The notes under the pieces: model-generated
What the model saw: the letters and a program-made list of their open reading frames with translations, nothing else
The model's database searches: none
Told to the model about the DNA's origin: nothing
Translations under genes and position numbers: made by a program
Assembly (NCBI RefSeq): GCF_042651465.1
Contig: NZ_JBHSCZ010000004.1
Span: 1 to 64,000, forward strand
Origin: Ferruginibacter yonginensis
GTDB taxonomy: Bacteria; Bacteroidota; Bacteroidia; Chitinophagales; Chitinophagaceae
DNA length: 64,000 nucleotides
Direction: 5' to 3'
Shown here: positions 9,826 to 20,000 of the stretch, in pieces
Layout of the letters: each line of letters starts with the position of its first letter
How positions within the stretch are numbered: the first letter of the stretch is position 1

Positions 9826-12312
9826 GTGGAAATTAAGATTGATGATATAAATTCTAAAGGTTTTGATGTAATAAAAAAATGGTTTCACGATAAAGAAATC
9901 CAACCTTTTGATTTTCAAACAAAAACTTGGCAACAAATACAGCGCAACCAATCAGGGTTGGTGAATGCGCCAACCGGCTGTGGTAAAACATTTGCTGTTT
10001 TTTTAGGTGCTATCATACAATTTATTGATGCACACCCTACCAATTACACCTCCAAAAAAAATAATGGTTTACAGCTTTTGTGGGTAACCCCATTAAGAGC
10101 ATTGGCTACAGATATTGAAAAAGCCATGAATGCGGTTGTAAATGAATTGCAAATTCCATGGCAAATTGCCGTACGTAATGGCGATACTACCACAAGTGAA
10201 CGTGCAAAACAGAAAAAATCATTACCAGAGGTATTGATTATTACACCTGAAAGTTTACACTTGTTTTTAGCTCAAAAAAATACCTCTTCTATTTTTGAAC
10301 ATTTAAAAATTATTGCTGTTGATGAGTGGCATGAATTACTGGGAAGTAAACGAGGCATTTTGGTTGAATTAGCTGTGGCTCATATAATTCATTTACAACG
10401 CAACAATAATATTACCGTTTGGGGAATATCAGCCACCATAGGCAATTTAGAAGAAGCCAAACAAGTATTGTTACAACCAACACAACAAGAAGGGTGTATT
10501 ATAAAAGCAAACATTCGCAAGCAGTTTGATATTGTGTCAATAATACCAGATGAAATTGAAAAATACCCATGGGCTGGGCATTTAGGCATAAAACTGGCTG
10601 ATAAAATTTTACCCGTTTTAAATGAACACCTTACTACACTATTGTTCATTAATACTAGAGGTATGAGTGAGATGTGGTACCAAACCTTACTCAACATTGC
10701 ACCTGAACTTGCTGGCATTATAGCACTTCACCACGGCAGTATTGAAAAAGAATTAAGAAATTGGGTGGAAGATGCTTTGCATAAAGGCATATTAAAAGCA
10801 GTGGTATCAACATCAAGCTTAGATTTAGGTGTTGATTTTAGGCCTGTTGAAGCGGTTGTACAAGTAGGATCGCCAAAAGGCGTAGCTAGGTTTTTGCAAA
10901 GAGCAGGGCGTAGCGGCCACCAACCCAATGCTACTAGTATTATATATTTTTTACCAACGCACTCGTTGGAATTAGTAGAGGCAGCCGCTTTAAAAGAAGC
11001 CATTGATGATAACATTATTGAAAGTAAACTACCCCTTACCCTTTGTTTTGATGTACTAATTCAATTTTTATGTACCATAGCTATTGGTGATGGTTTTGAT
11101 GCTGAAAAAATGTATGAAATTGTAAAAAGTACTTTTTGCTACCATGAATTAAGCGTTGAAGAATGGCAACAAATTTTACAATTCATAACAGTAGGTGGTA
11201 TTGCCTTACAGCAGTATGATGATTTTAAAAAAGTAAATATTATTGATGGTAAGTATGTTATTACTAGCCGAAAAATAGCCATGCGCCATCGCATGCACAT
11301 TGGCACTATTGTGAGTGATGCTATGCTGAAAGTAAAACTTTTACACGGGGGCTATTTAGGGGTAATTGAAGAGTACTTTATTTCAAAACTACAACCTGGT
11401 GATGTGTTCACGTTGGCTGGCAGTAACCTCGAATTGGTGATGATTAAAGATATGACCGTTCAAGTAAGAAGAAGCAACGCCAAAAAATCAATTGTACCTA
11501 GTTGGAATGGCGGCCGATTACCTTTGAGCTCATCACTTGGTTTTATGCTACGTAAAAAGTTAGATGATGCAACTGCTCAAAATGCTAAAGCACAACAATC
11601 AATTGAACTTACCGCACTAAAACCATTGTTTGATTTACAACAACAACTTTCAGCCATACCCCATCAAAATCAATTACTCATTGAACATATTGAAACCAAA
11701 GATGGATTTCATTTATTTGTTTACCCTTTTGAAGGCCGCTTGGTACATGAAGCAATGGCTGCTTTATTAGCTTACCGGTTAAGTAAAATAACGCCCATTA
11801 CATTTTCTTTCGCCATGAATGATTATGGCTTTGAACTACTCAGCGACCAACCTATACCTATTGACGATAGTAATGTATACGAATTGTTTAGTGATGTAAA
11901 TCTTTACGCTGATATTCAAAAAAGTGTAAACGCTAGTGAAATGGCTCGGCGAAAATTTAGAGATATTGCCGTAATTGGTGGACTTATTTTTCAAGGCATG
12001 CCTGGCGAATTTGTAAAACAAAAACACTTACAATCATCTGCCAGCTTAATTTTTAATGTACTAAGTGAATATGAACCTAACAGCTTATTGTTAAGACAAG
12101 CCTATAACGAAGTAATGAGCCAACAAATGGATGAACCTCGTTTACGCAATATGCTGCAACGTATTCAGCAAGGCGATATCGTTATTACTTATCCCACAGC
12201 TTTAACACCTTTTTGTTTTCCTTTAAAAGTAGATAGCATTAGAGAAACCATGACATCAGAAAAATTAGAAGACAGGGTAAAGCGTATGCAAGCACAACTC
12301 AATAAATTATAA
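9826..12312 (+). CDS. ligase-associated Lhr-type DEXH DNA helicase
   Basis: An ATP-dependent superfamily 2 helicase, thought to act in DNA repair. The start is a GTG (protein begins MEIKIDDINSKGFD); no suitable ATG lies nearby. Helicase motifs are in order: Walker A APTGCGKT (about residue 48), Walker B DEWHELLGSKRG, SATIGN, then QRAGRSGHQ in the second RecA domain, followed by the long C-terminal Lhr-type region. At 828 residues it has the size of the subgroup that in many bacteria sits next to an ATP-dependent DNA ligase and a metallo-beta-lactamase-fold nuclease. Neither partner is adjacent here: the next gene is dapD in convergent orientation. They may lie elsewhere in the genome. Confidence 0.9.
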   Translation: MEIKIDDINSKGFDVIKKWFHDKEIQPFDFQTKTWQQIQRNQSGLVNAPTGCGKTFAVFLGAIIQFIDAHPTNYTSKKNNGLQLLWVTPLRALATDIEKAMNAVVNELQIPWQIAVRNGDTTTSERAKQKKSLPEVLIITPESLHLFLAQKNTSSIFEHLKIIAVDEWHELLGSKRGILVELAVAHIIHLQRNNNITVWGISATIGNLEEAKQVLLQPTQQEGCIIKANIRKQFDIVSIIPDEIEKYPWAGHLGIKLADKILPVLNEHLTTLLFINTRGMSEMWYQTLLNIAPELAGIIALHHGSIEKELRNWVEDALHKGILKAVVSTSSLDLGVDFRPVEAVVQVGSPKGVARFLQRAGRSGHQPNATSIIYFLPTHSLELVEAAALKEAIDDNIIESKLPLTLCFDVLIQFLCTIAIGDGFDAEKMYEIVKSTFCYHELSVEEWQQILQFITVGGIALQQYDDFKKVNIIDGKYVITSRKIAMRHRMHIGTIVSDAMLKVKLLHGGYLGVIEEYFISKLQPGDVFTLAGSNLELVMIKDMTVQVRRSNAKKSIVPSWNGGRLPLSSSLGFMLRKKLDDATAQNAKAQQSIELTALKPLFDLQQQLSAIPHQNQLLIEHIETKDGFHLFVYPFEGRLVHEAMAALLAYRLSKITPITFSFAMNDYGFELLSDQPIPIDDSNVYELFSDVNLYADIQKSVNASEMARRKFRDIAVIGGLIFQGMPGEFVKQKHLQSSASLIFNVLSEYEPNSLLLRQAYNEVMSQQMDEPRLRNMLQRIQQGDIVITYPTALTPFCFPLKVDSIRETMTSEKLEDRVKRMQAQLNKL

Positions 12313-12346
12313 AAAAGCCATCGGCATCATTATTACCGATGGCTTC
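12313..12346. terminator. bidirectional terminator between helicase and dapD
   Basis: GCCATCGG (12317-12324) pairs with CCGATGGC (12336-12343), with A-rich and T-rich flanks. It lies between two convergent genes and could serve both. Confidence 0.75.
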
Positions 12347-12364
12347 TCCATAAAAATAAAAAAA

Positions 12365-13171
12365 CTATACAGCTACGTTAAAATCTCTCAACGCATCGTT
12401 TAAACTTGTTTTTAAATCTGTACTAGGTTTACGTTTACCAATAATTAATGCACAAGGCACTTGGTAATCGCCGGCGGCAAAACTTTTGGTATAACTACCC
12501 GGTATTACAACACTACGTTCTGGCACCAAACCTTTGGTTTCAATTGGCTCAACACCCGTTACATCAATTATTTTGGTTGATTGTGTAAGCACAACATTAG
12601 CACCCAATACGGCTTCTTTTTGTACCCTCACTCCTTCTACAACTATACAACGGCTGCCTATAAAACAACCATCTTCAATAATTACTGGGCTAGCTTGCAA
12701 AGGCTCCAATACACCGCCAATACCAACACCGCCACTCAAGTGTACATTTTTACCAATTTGTGCACAACTACCAACTGTTGCCCAAGTATCAACCATAGTA
12801 CCTTCATCAACATAAGCACCAATATTTACGTACGATGGCATCAATACAACATTTTTAGCCAAGTAAGCTCCATAACGTGCCACTGCATGTGGTACAGCAC
12901 GTACCCCTAAACTTTTATAATCACTTTTTAATTTCATTTTATCATAAAACTCAAAAGGAGGTAACGTATACGTTTCCATTTGTTGAATACCGAAGTACAT
13001 TAAAATAGCTTGCTTTACCCACTCATTAACTTGCCAACCATCGGCCACAGGTTCGGCCGTACGCAATTGCCCTTTATCAACTTGTTCAATTACGGCTCTT
13101 ACGGCATCTTTATAAGTTTCATCAGCTAACAACGCTCTATCAGCCCAAGCGGCTGCAATTAAATTTTGCAT
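12365..13171 (-). CDS. dapD: tetrahydrodipicolinate N-succinyltransferase
   Basis: Transfers succinyl from succinyl-CoA to tetrahydrodipicolinate in the succinylase branch of lysine and meso-diaminopimelate synthesis. The 268 residues match the family length. The helical N-terminal domain (MQNLIAAAWADRALLADE) is followed by the left-handed beta-helix made of hexapeptide repeats, recognisable in MPSYVNIGAYVDEGTMVDTW and IEDGCFIGSRCIVVEGV. The following step of the pathway is not in the window, but dapB, the preceding reductase, is at 32654. Transcribed alone. Confidence 0.96.
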   Translation of the reverse strand: MQNLIAAAWADRALLADETYKDAVRAVIEQVDKGQLRTAEPVADGWQVNEWVKQAILMYFGIQQMETYTLPPFEFYDKMKLKSDYKSLGVRAVPHAVARYGAYLAKNVVLMPSYVNIGAYVDEGTMVDTWATVGSCAQIGKNVHLSGGVGIGGVLEPLQASPVIIEDGCFIGSRCIVVEGVRVQKEAVLGANVVLTQSTKIIDVTGVEPIETKGLVPERSVVIPGSYTKSFAAGDYQVPCALIIGKRKPSTDLKTSLNDALRDFNVAV

Positions 13172-13333
13172 GAAATGTTTTATTTTTTTGTAAAATTACT
13201 AAATAAAAAGGTGGACTTTTGCCATAATTTTTTGGAACCCAGCATAACCGCTTCGAGCAACTTCAGTGGCGTCGCACATTGCATCGGCATTACATAAATC
13301 AACTTTTATTGAAGCGGCGCAAAAAGAAAATGA

Positions 13334-14323
13334 ATGAGTGAAATAAAGAAAATATTAATACGCTTACCCAACTGGCTCGGCGATATGGTAATGGCCACTG
13401 CATTTGTAAATGCTGTGCAACAACAATATCCACAAGCACAAATTGATTGTATTGCCAAAAAAGGTATTGATTTTTTGTTAGATTATTTTCCTACAAATGG
13501 ACAACGTTATATTTTTAGTAAAGAGGATTACAAAGGCACATTAGGCGTTATCCGTTTTGCAAGGCAAATAACAAAACAACAACAGTATGATTTGTTGTTT
13601 TGTTTACCTGATTCACTTTCAGCAGCTATTATGGCTTATTTCATTGGGGCAAAAAAAAGTATTGGTTTTAAAAAAAGTTTACATAGCATTTTCTTTAACC
13701 ACACCTATCTCAAAAAAAAACAAGTACACAGGGTATTAGAATATGTTCATTTGCTAGAACAATTTACACAAACCAGTTTCGATGCAGTAAAAGTATCATT
13801 AAAGGCTGATGTTGCAACATCAAATAACACCCTCATCATCAATATTAATAGTGAAGCCAGCTCTCGGAGGTTGCCCGTTTCAAAAGCAGTGAGCATTATT
13901 AATTATATCAGTAAAAATATTAGCAACCCTATTGTTTTAATTGGTAGCCCAAAAGAAAAGCCGTTTGTTGATACTGTATTTCAACAATTACACAATACTA
14001 CCAACGTTAAAAATGTAGCAGGCGCAACATCTTTACCTGAATTGATTCAATTATTTGCTCAAAGTAAAGCAGTATTAAGTACCGATAGTGGACCAGCACA
14101 CATCAGCAATGCCTTGGGTAAAAACACTGTGGTATTATTTGGTGCAGGTAACGAACAAAATACTGCTCCATTTAACAACGAACATACTTTTGTAATTAGG
14201 TTGAACCAATTACTATGTGAGCCATGCACTAAAAACATTTGTAAATTTTATACCGAACCAAAGTGCCTTACTATGCTAAATGAAGTTACCATAGGCACTG
14301 CTGTTCAAAACGCATTAATATGA
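13334..14323 (+). CDS. glycosyltransferase family 9, heptosyltransferase-like
   Basis: Probably transfers a heptose or similar sugar onto the lipopolysaccharide core at the cytoplasmic face of the inner membrane. The N-terminus ILIRLPNWLGDMVMATAFV is the typical GT9 heptosyltransferase start. STDSGPAHISNALGK followed by TVVLFG marks the C-terminal nucleotide-sugar binding half. Length 329 residues is normal. The closest match by motif is the WaaF (heptosyltransferase II) type, but the acceptor cannot be told from sequence. The stop overlaps the next start by 4 bp (ATGA), so the two genes are translationally coupled. Confidence 0.85.
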   Translation: MSEIKKILIRLPNWLGDMVMATAFVNAVQQQYPQAQIDCIAKKGIDFLLDYFPTNGQRYIFSKEDYKGTLGVIRFARQITKQQQYDLLFCLPDSLSAAIMAYFIGAKKSIGFKKSLHSIFFNHTYLKKKQVHRVLEYVHLLEQFTQTSFDAVKVSLKADVATSNNTLIININSEASSRRLPVSKAVSIINYISKNISNPIVLIGSPKEKPFVDTVFQQLHNTTNVKNVAGATSLPELIQLFAQSKAVLSTDSGPAHISNALGKNTVVLFGAGNEQNTAPFNNEHTFVIRLNQLLCEPCTKNICKFYTEPKCLTMLNEVTIGTAVQNALI

Positions 14324-14886
14324 ATTTTACCAACGATATACCATTATGTGTAGCAGCCTTACAACAAGGCCAAACCATACTTTACCCAACTGATACCATT
14401 TGGGGCATTGGGTGCGATGCAAAAAATAGTGAGGCTGTTGCTAATATTTATGCACTTAAAAAAAGAGATGAAAAAAAGAGTATGATTATTTTGCTAGCAC
14501 ATCATACTGAAATTGCTTCATATGCCCAAAAGCCCAACGATGCTGTGTTACAATTAATGGCACAAACAAATAACCCACTTACCATCATCTACCCTAATGC
14601 AAAAAACCTAGCGCCTAACTTAATAAATGAAGATGGTACCATAGCAATAAGAATTGTAAAAGATCCCTTTTGTATTGCCATGATTAATGCTTTTGGTGGC
14701 CCAATAGTTTCAACATCTGCCAATATTTCTGGTGAAGCAACAGCACCCTTTTTTAATATGATAAGTAATGAAATTAAATTAGGTGTTGATTATATTGTGC
14801 AACACAGGCAACACGATAATACGCCTGCAACACCCAGTAGTATTGTGAAATGGAATACAGATAATAGTTTCACAAAAATTAGATAA
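14320..14886 (+). CDS. L-threonylcarbamoyladenylate synthase (Sua5/YciO/TsaC family)
   Basis: Makes threonylcarbamoyl-AMP from threonine, bicarbonate and ATP, the first step of t6A37 modification in ANN-decoding tRNAs. The 188 residues contain the family's YPTDTIWGIGCDA nucleotide-binding start, KKRDEKKSM and the STSANISGE motif. It is the short TsaC-like form without the C-terminal Sua5 domain. It overlaps the upstream glycosyltransferase gene by 4 bp. No hairpin terminator is visible after it. Confidence 0.92.
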   Translation: MNFTNDIPLCVAALQQGQTILYPTDTIWGIGCDAKNSEAVANIYALKKRDEKKSMIILLAHHTEIASYAQKPNDAVLQLMAQTNNPLTIIYPNAKNLAPNLINEDGTIAIRIVKDPFCIAMINAFGGPIVSTSANISGEATAPFFNMISNEIKLGVDYIVQHRQHDNTPATPSSIVKWNTDNSFTKIR

Positions 14887-14944
14887 TTACATTTTAGAAG
14901 ATAGTTTACTCCATACAGTATACCTCATTTTATAAATAATTGCG

Positions 14945-14972
14945 TTGGTGTAAAATAAAACCCTTACATTTG
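14945..14972 (+). promoter_or_regulatory. promoter of the DEAD-box helicase gene
   Basis: TTG (14945-14947), a 17-bp spacer and TACATTTG (14965-14972). The predicted transcript starts near 14978, giving an untranslated leader of about 240 nt. Confidence 0.6.
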
Positions 14973-14977
14973 CGGCG

Positions 14978-15216
14978 ATTTTATAATTTCTGAGAATTAC
15001 ATGACATGCTCAGATGCTGTTGAAAGCAGGTAACATTTAATGAATACCTATAAGGACAAACATTTTCTCCACACACAACGGCCAGAAGCATAATATGTGA
15101 TCATCAAAATTTTTTTTGACCATATAGGTATTGCTGGCTATTACAAGTATTAAATACTGAATAAGTACGTATAAGAAGCACTAAGTATAGGGTCTTCATT
15201 TAAACAAATAATAAAC
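14978..15216 (+). promoter_or_regulatory. long structured 5' leader of the DEAD-box helicase mRNA
   Basis: This gene-free stretch carries a perfect 10-bp long-range pairing, AATACCTATA (15043-15052) with TATAGGTATT (15123-15132). It also holds two tiny open reading frames: 15001-15033 (10 residues) and 15040-15093 (17 residues, starting MNTYKDKH). Long leaders controlling cold-shock DEAD-box helicase genes are known in other bacteria. Regulation here is inferred. Confidence 0.4.
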
Positions 15217-16968
15217 ATGAATGCATTTGAAGCATTAGGCTTAAACGAAAACATCGTAAAGGCTGTAACTGATTTGGGTTTTACAGCACCCACTCCTATT
15301 CAAGAACAAGCAATACCTGTGCTTATTTCAGGTACACAAGATTTTGTTGGCCTTGCACAAACAGGTACAGGTAAAACTGCCGCCTTCGGTTTGCCGTTGT
15401 TACACTTAATTGACCCAGCAGAAAAATATCCGCAAGCATTAATTGTATGCCCTACTAGAGAATTGTGTTTGCAAATAACCAATGATTTAACTGATTTTAG
15501 AAAGCATACAAAAGGCATGGCTGTTGAAGCGGTATATGGTGGCGCCTCTATTGTAATGCAAATTCGCAACCTAAAAAAAGGTGTGCAGGTGGTTGTTGCA
15601 ACACCAGGCCGTTTAATTGATTTAATTGAAAGAAAAGCCATTGATTTACAAAAAGTAAAATACGTAGTGTTAGATGAGGCCGATGAAATGTTAAACATGG
15701 GCTTTAGAGAAGACATTGACTTTGTGCTAAAAAACACCGTTAATAGAGAAAGTATTTGGTTGTTCTCAGCCACAATGCCAGCTGAAGTAAGGGCTATTTC
15801 TAAAAACTTTATGACGAGCCCTAAAGAAATTACAGTTGGTAAAAAGAACAGCGGTAACGTTAATATTGATCACCAATTTTTTGTAGCACCAGCACACTCT
15901 CGTTACGAAACTTTAAAGCGTTTAATTGATTTTAATCCTGGCATGTACGGTATTATTTTCACACGTACTAAAGCAGATGCACAAGATGTATGTGAACGCT
16001 TAGCAAAATCAGGTTACGAAATTGAAGCCTTACATGGCGATTTATCGCAACAACAAAGAGATAGAGTTATGGCACGTTTTCGTACCAAAGCTTTACAGTT
16101 GTTAATTGCTACTGATGTTGCTGCAAGAGGTATTGATGTAGATGGTATTACCCACGTAATTAATTACGAGTTACCAGATGATATGGAAGTGTACACCCAT
16201 AGAAGTGGTAGAACAGGTAGGGCTGGTAAAACAGGTATTTGCTTATCAATTTGCCATAGCCGTGAAACTTTTAAAATTAGAAGTTTAGAAAAAATGACCA
16301 ACGCTCAATTCCACAAGTTGGATATACCGAGTGGTAAAGATGTTTGTAGAAAACAATTTTTCCATTTTATGGATAAATTAATTCAAACAGATATTTCTCA
16401 TGGCGATTACGAAACATACTTACCAGATTTAATGGAAAAATTTGCAGATGTTTCAAAAGAAGAAGTATTGCAAAGGGTTGCAGCGCTTGAGTTTGATCAT
16501 TTCTTAAAATATTATGAAAATGCTGAGGACTTAAATGCAAAAGATAGTGGTAGAAACAGAGAACGTTTTGATGGTGGTATTAGAAAAGATGATAGCAGCC
16601 GTAAAGAACGTAGCAGTTTTAACCGAAGAGACAATGGCTACACACGTTTATTTGTAAACCTTGGTACTAAAGATGGTTTTTATAAAGCCAGCTTTTTACA
16701 ATTTATTTTAGACGAAAGCAATCTTAAAAAAGAAGTGCTTGGTAAAATAGATATGAGAGATATGAATACTTGGGTTGAAATTGATAATGCCAATGCTTCA
16801 ACAATGATAAAATCATTGGATGGTAAGCGTTATAACAACCGTACTATTCGTATGAATGAGGCTGATGGTGGTTTTAAACGCCCTACAGATGAAGGCAGAG
16901 GTAACAACCCCGTAGGTGGTAATAGAGATCGTAAAAGAACATACGGTCCGCCAAGAGAAAGAAGATAA
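15217..16968 (+). CDS. DEAD-box RNA helicase with DbpA-like RNA-binding tail
   Basis: Unwinds RNA duplexes using ATP, for example in ribosome assembly or cold adaptation. All core motifs are visible: the Q motif (TPIQ, Gln29), Walker A AQTGTGKTA (47-55), PTRELCLQ, TPGRLID, DEADEMLNMGF from residue 153, SAT, and HRSGRTGRAG. Residues of about 475-550 (RLFVNLGTKDGFYKASFL and onward) match the DbpA RNA-binding domain of the CsdA/DeaD type. The tail is basic and glycine-rich. Length 583 residues is usual for this class. It has its own promoter, a long leader and a terminator, so it is probably monocistronic. Confidence 0.95.
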   Translation: MNAFEALGLNENIVKAVTDLGFTAPTPIQEQAIPVLISGTQDFVGLAQTGTGKTAAFGLPLLHLIDPAEKYPQALIVCPTRELCLQITNDLTDFRKHTKGMAVEAVYGGASIVMQIRNLKKGVQVVVATPGRLIDLIERKAIDLQKVKYVVLDEADEMLNMGFREDIDFVLKNTVNRESIWLFSATMPAEVRAISKNFMTSPKEITVGKKNSGNVNIDHQFFVAPAHSRYETLKRLIDFNPGMYGIIFTRTKADAQDVCERLAKSGYEIEALHGDLSQQQRDRVMARFRTKALQLLIATDVAARGIDVDGITHVINYELPDDMEVYTHRSGRTGRAGKTGICLSICHSRETFKIRSLEKMTNAQFHKLDIPSGKDVCRKQFFHFMDKLIQTDISHGDYETYLPDLMEKFADVSKEEVLQRVAALEFDHFLKYYENAEDLNAKDSGRNRERFDGGIRKDDSSRKERSSFNRRDNGYTRLFVNLGTKDGFYKASFLQFILDESNLKKEVLGKIDMRDMNTWVEIDNANASTMIKSLDGKRYNNRTIRMNEADGGFKRPTDEGRGNNPVGGNRDRKRTYGPPRERR

Positions 16969-16983
16969 TTAAAGTTGAAATAA

Positions 16984-17013
16984 AAAGCCCTGTTTTAAAA
17001 CGGGGCTTTTTTG
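16984..17013. terminator. terminator between helicase and surface protein genes
   Basis: AAAAAGCCC and GGGCTTTTTT flank a T/A-rich loop. It is placed between convergent genes and is likely bidirectional. Confidence 0.8.
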
Positions 17014-17037
17014 TTTGTTTTTCAAGGAAAATAAATA

Positions 17038-20000
17038 TTAACGAATTAAGGTTACCGTACCTTTTATTGGCTTTGTAGTGTTATCACCAGGATCAATAAA
17101 ATAAACATAAGCACCCATTGGTTGTTGTAATCCTTTAAAAGTGCCATCCCATGGCTTTGCATACCCTTTTGTGGCTTGGAAAATTTTTTGTCCGTAGCGG
17201 TTAAAAATTATTACTGAACAATTAGGATAACCTTCTAGCGCTGGAATTTTCCATGTATCATTTTTACCATCTGCATTGGGTGTAAATGCATTAGGTACAT
17301 AAATATTGGTAATAGGTTTAACCCTTACAGAATCAATACCAATACAATTATTAGACACATCAATTGCTTTAACAGTATACAAAATTTCGTTGGTTGCATT
17401 GGTGGTTGGTTGCAAAATATTAGGCGCATTTAAAAATGTATTTGGCGACCAACTATAAATGTAATTATTGGCATTATTAATAGTAGCATTAATTACTTTA
17501 CTTGCTCCTAATGGCAAATAAATATCCGGACCAGCATCTATTCTCGGAACTACAGCAATACGAAGCTGTTGTGCAGGTAAAGTTATACTGCAACCAGCGG
17601 CATTTTTCACAGTTAATGTAACAGCATAATCATTTGCAGTATTATAAACCCTCGTAAATGGCGGAATATTGTTTCCTATTCCATTACCAAAATTCCATTG
17701 CCATGAATTAACATCAGCACTTGCAGTACCTATAAATAAAACAGGTTTATTTTCACAAAGGGTATCGCTATTAATACTAAAATTAGCTGTAGGATTCGCA
17801 TTTATAATTGAAATTGTATTAGAGACCGTATCACTTACACACCCACCGGTGGTTACCACATGTTTAACCAAAATATTGTTACTTGGTGCATAACTATGGG
17901 TAGCAAGGTTAGTAGTTGTAATATTGGCGATTTGGTTATCGCCAAAGTTCCAATACCAATTGGTAGGTGTGTTACTGTTAAATGGTGGGTTTGATGTAAA
18001 GGTGATTGTACTATCTGCACACTTAATACCTGTAAATGTAAATGCAGCCGATGGTTTACTGGTAACCACAACTGGCAATTTAAAAGTATCGCTTTTACAA
18101 CCATTAGCTGCCACAGTTACAAGCGAAACATTATAACTACCAACATTTGTATAATTATATGTAAAAGGTAAAAAATTTGTTTTCACTTCAGCGACTGTAT
18201 TACCATAATTCCACTCCCATTGTGTAATATTATTTGATAATGTATAGGAGCTATCACTAAAAACAATCCCTTGTCCAACACATACATTTCCACTAAATCC
18301 AAATTTTGATTTAGGAGATGATAATACATTAATTGTTTTTCGAGCTGTATCACTTTTACAACCTAAAGTACTTGTTACCACTAATTTAATTTCGTATGTG
18401 CCTGGCGCATTAAATTGGTGATAAAAAGGTGTAGCATTATTTCTGTTTAAGGTTGTACCATCACTAAAGTCGTAGTACCAATTGGTGATATTACCCATTG
18501 CCACAATACTTGTATCAGAAATATATGCAGAATCACTACTACAAAATGACAAAGCTTGTACGCCTAATTTTGCAATAGGTTGTGGTAAAATAGTAACCGT
18601 TTTTATTGTATCAGCAAAACATCCATTATCAGCTATAACCCTGTAACGAACAGGGTGGTTACCATCTGTTGTAAATTGCTTTACAGCATTTACGGTGTTA
18701 GTGGTAGTATTATCATCAAACAACCAATTATACCCTGTAATATTAAAAATACCTGCATTGGTGGTTCCTGTAAATGTAATAGCATCTTGCAAACATGGCG
18801 TAGCCGGATAAGTAAAATTAGCTACTGGGCCTTGCCTAACATCAATTTTTACTGATGCAAATTCTGTTTGGCTACAATTTTGAATTACAGTTGCAGTATA
18901 AGTTACAGGTACATTAAATATACCAATATTTGCCAGGGAAACATCTTGTGCTAAAGCGTATACATAGTAAGTTCTACCATTAATAAGTTCTGTACCAATG
19001 GCAACAGGGTTAGTAATAGTAACATCTGTATTAGGCGTAATACCTGTTACTTGACTCAATTTCCAAGTTATAGTTGTTGCAGGAAAAGCCAATTTTACGA
19101 TTGGTTTTAAGGGCGTATTTCTGCAAGTGAATGTATCAACCAATCCGTTGGTATTATTAGTATTAGCAATGGCGCTGTAATTATTTAGATTATTGATGAG
19201 CGTACCCACATTGTAGCCGTAACTTTCATAATTACCTAAGCCATACACGGTAGCATTAAATGTTGAATCGCAAGTAATACGGTGTTGTGCAGCAGGCCCT
19301 ATAAACCTCACCAATGCCACTGAATAGCTGGGTAAATTAGGATGAGGAATTATTTGTGATGCAGGTACAGCAGCACCATCAACCAATAAAGAACTTTGTG
19401 CGTTGGTAGGAAAATGGATGTTAGCATACACATAATCAATCGTTGATTTTCTACTCACATAAAATAATACAGATTTTTGTCCTTGCTCAATTGGGCTCAA
19501 GTAAAACATTTCAGGATCGCCATAAGAAGGCGGCGATGGGTTGGTTGTAGGGAAGTTCCAACATTGGTTTTTGTTAGGCATGTACTGTGCTACCATAATG
19601 GGTTTATCGGCAGTTATATAATCACCGCCAGTTGAATCTAAATACTCGTAATAAAAATTACGAATGAGCCCTGTCATGGTAACTCCATTTTTTTTAACCA
19701 CAGTAGTAGGGTCTAGCACACAAACTCTGTAATAATTTCTATTGGTTTCCAATATATCGGTATTGGTATTGTTGATGGTGTGATAGGTTAAATAACGAGT
19801 ACCCCAAGCTTGTGAAGGAAATACTTGTTGGTGCATATACTCACCACCATCGCCCCTGCAAAGTCTTATGCCACTTGAGCCAGAGAATACAGCCATAGGG
19901 TGGCAATTACCATCTGCCCCTATAACAGAAACAAATTTTGAACCAGTCATATCTTTACTTGCATTTGCTGCATTACCATCAAAAATAGCTTTACCAAAAA

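Noticed and set aside
13236..13300. Fourth copy of the GC-rich intergenic element
   Set aside because: Only short words match the consensus (GGAACC, ACCGCT, GCATCGGCA) and the paired ends are not kept; too weak to list as a copy.
15300..15773. 157-codon minus-strand frame
   Set aside because: Antisense to the conserved helicase core, with no family resemblance.
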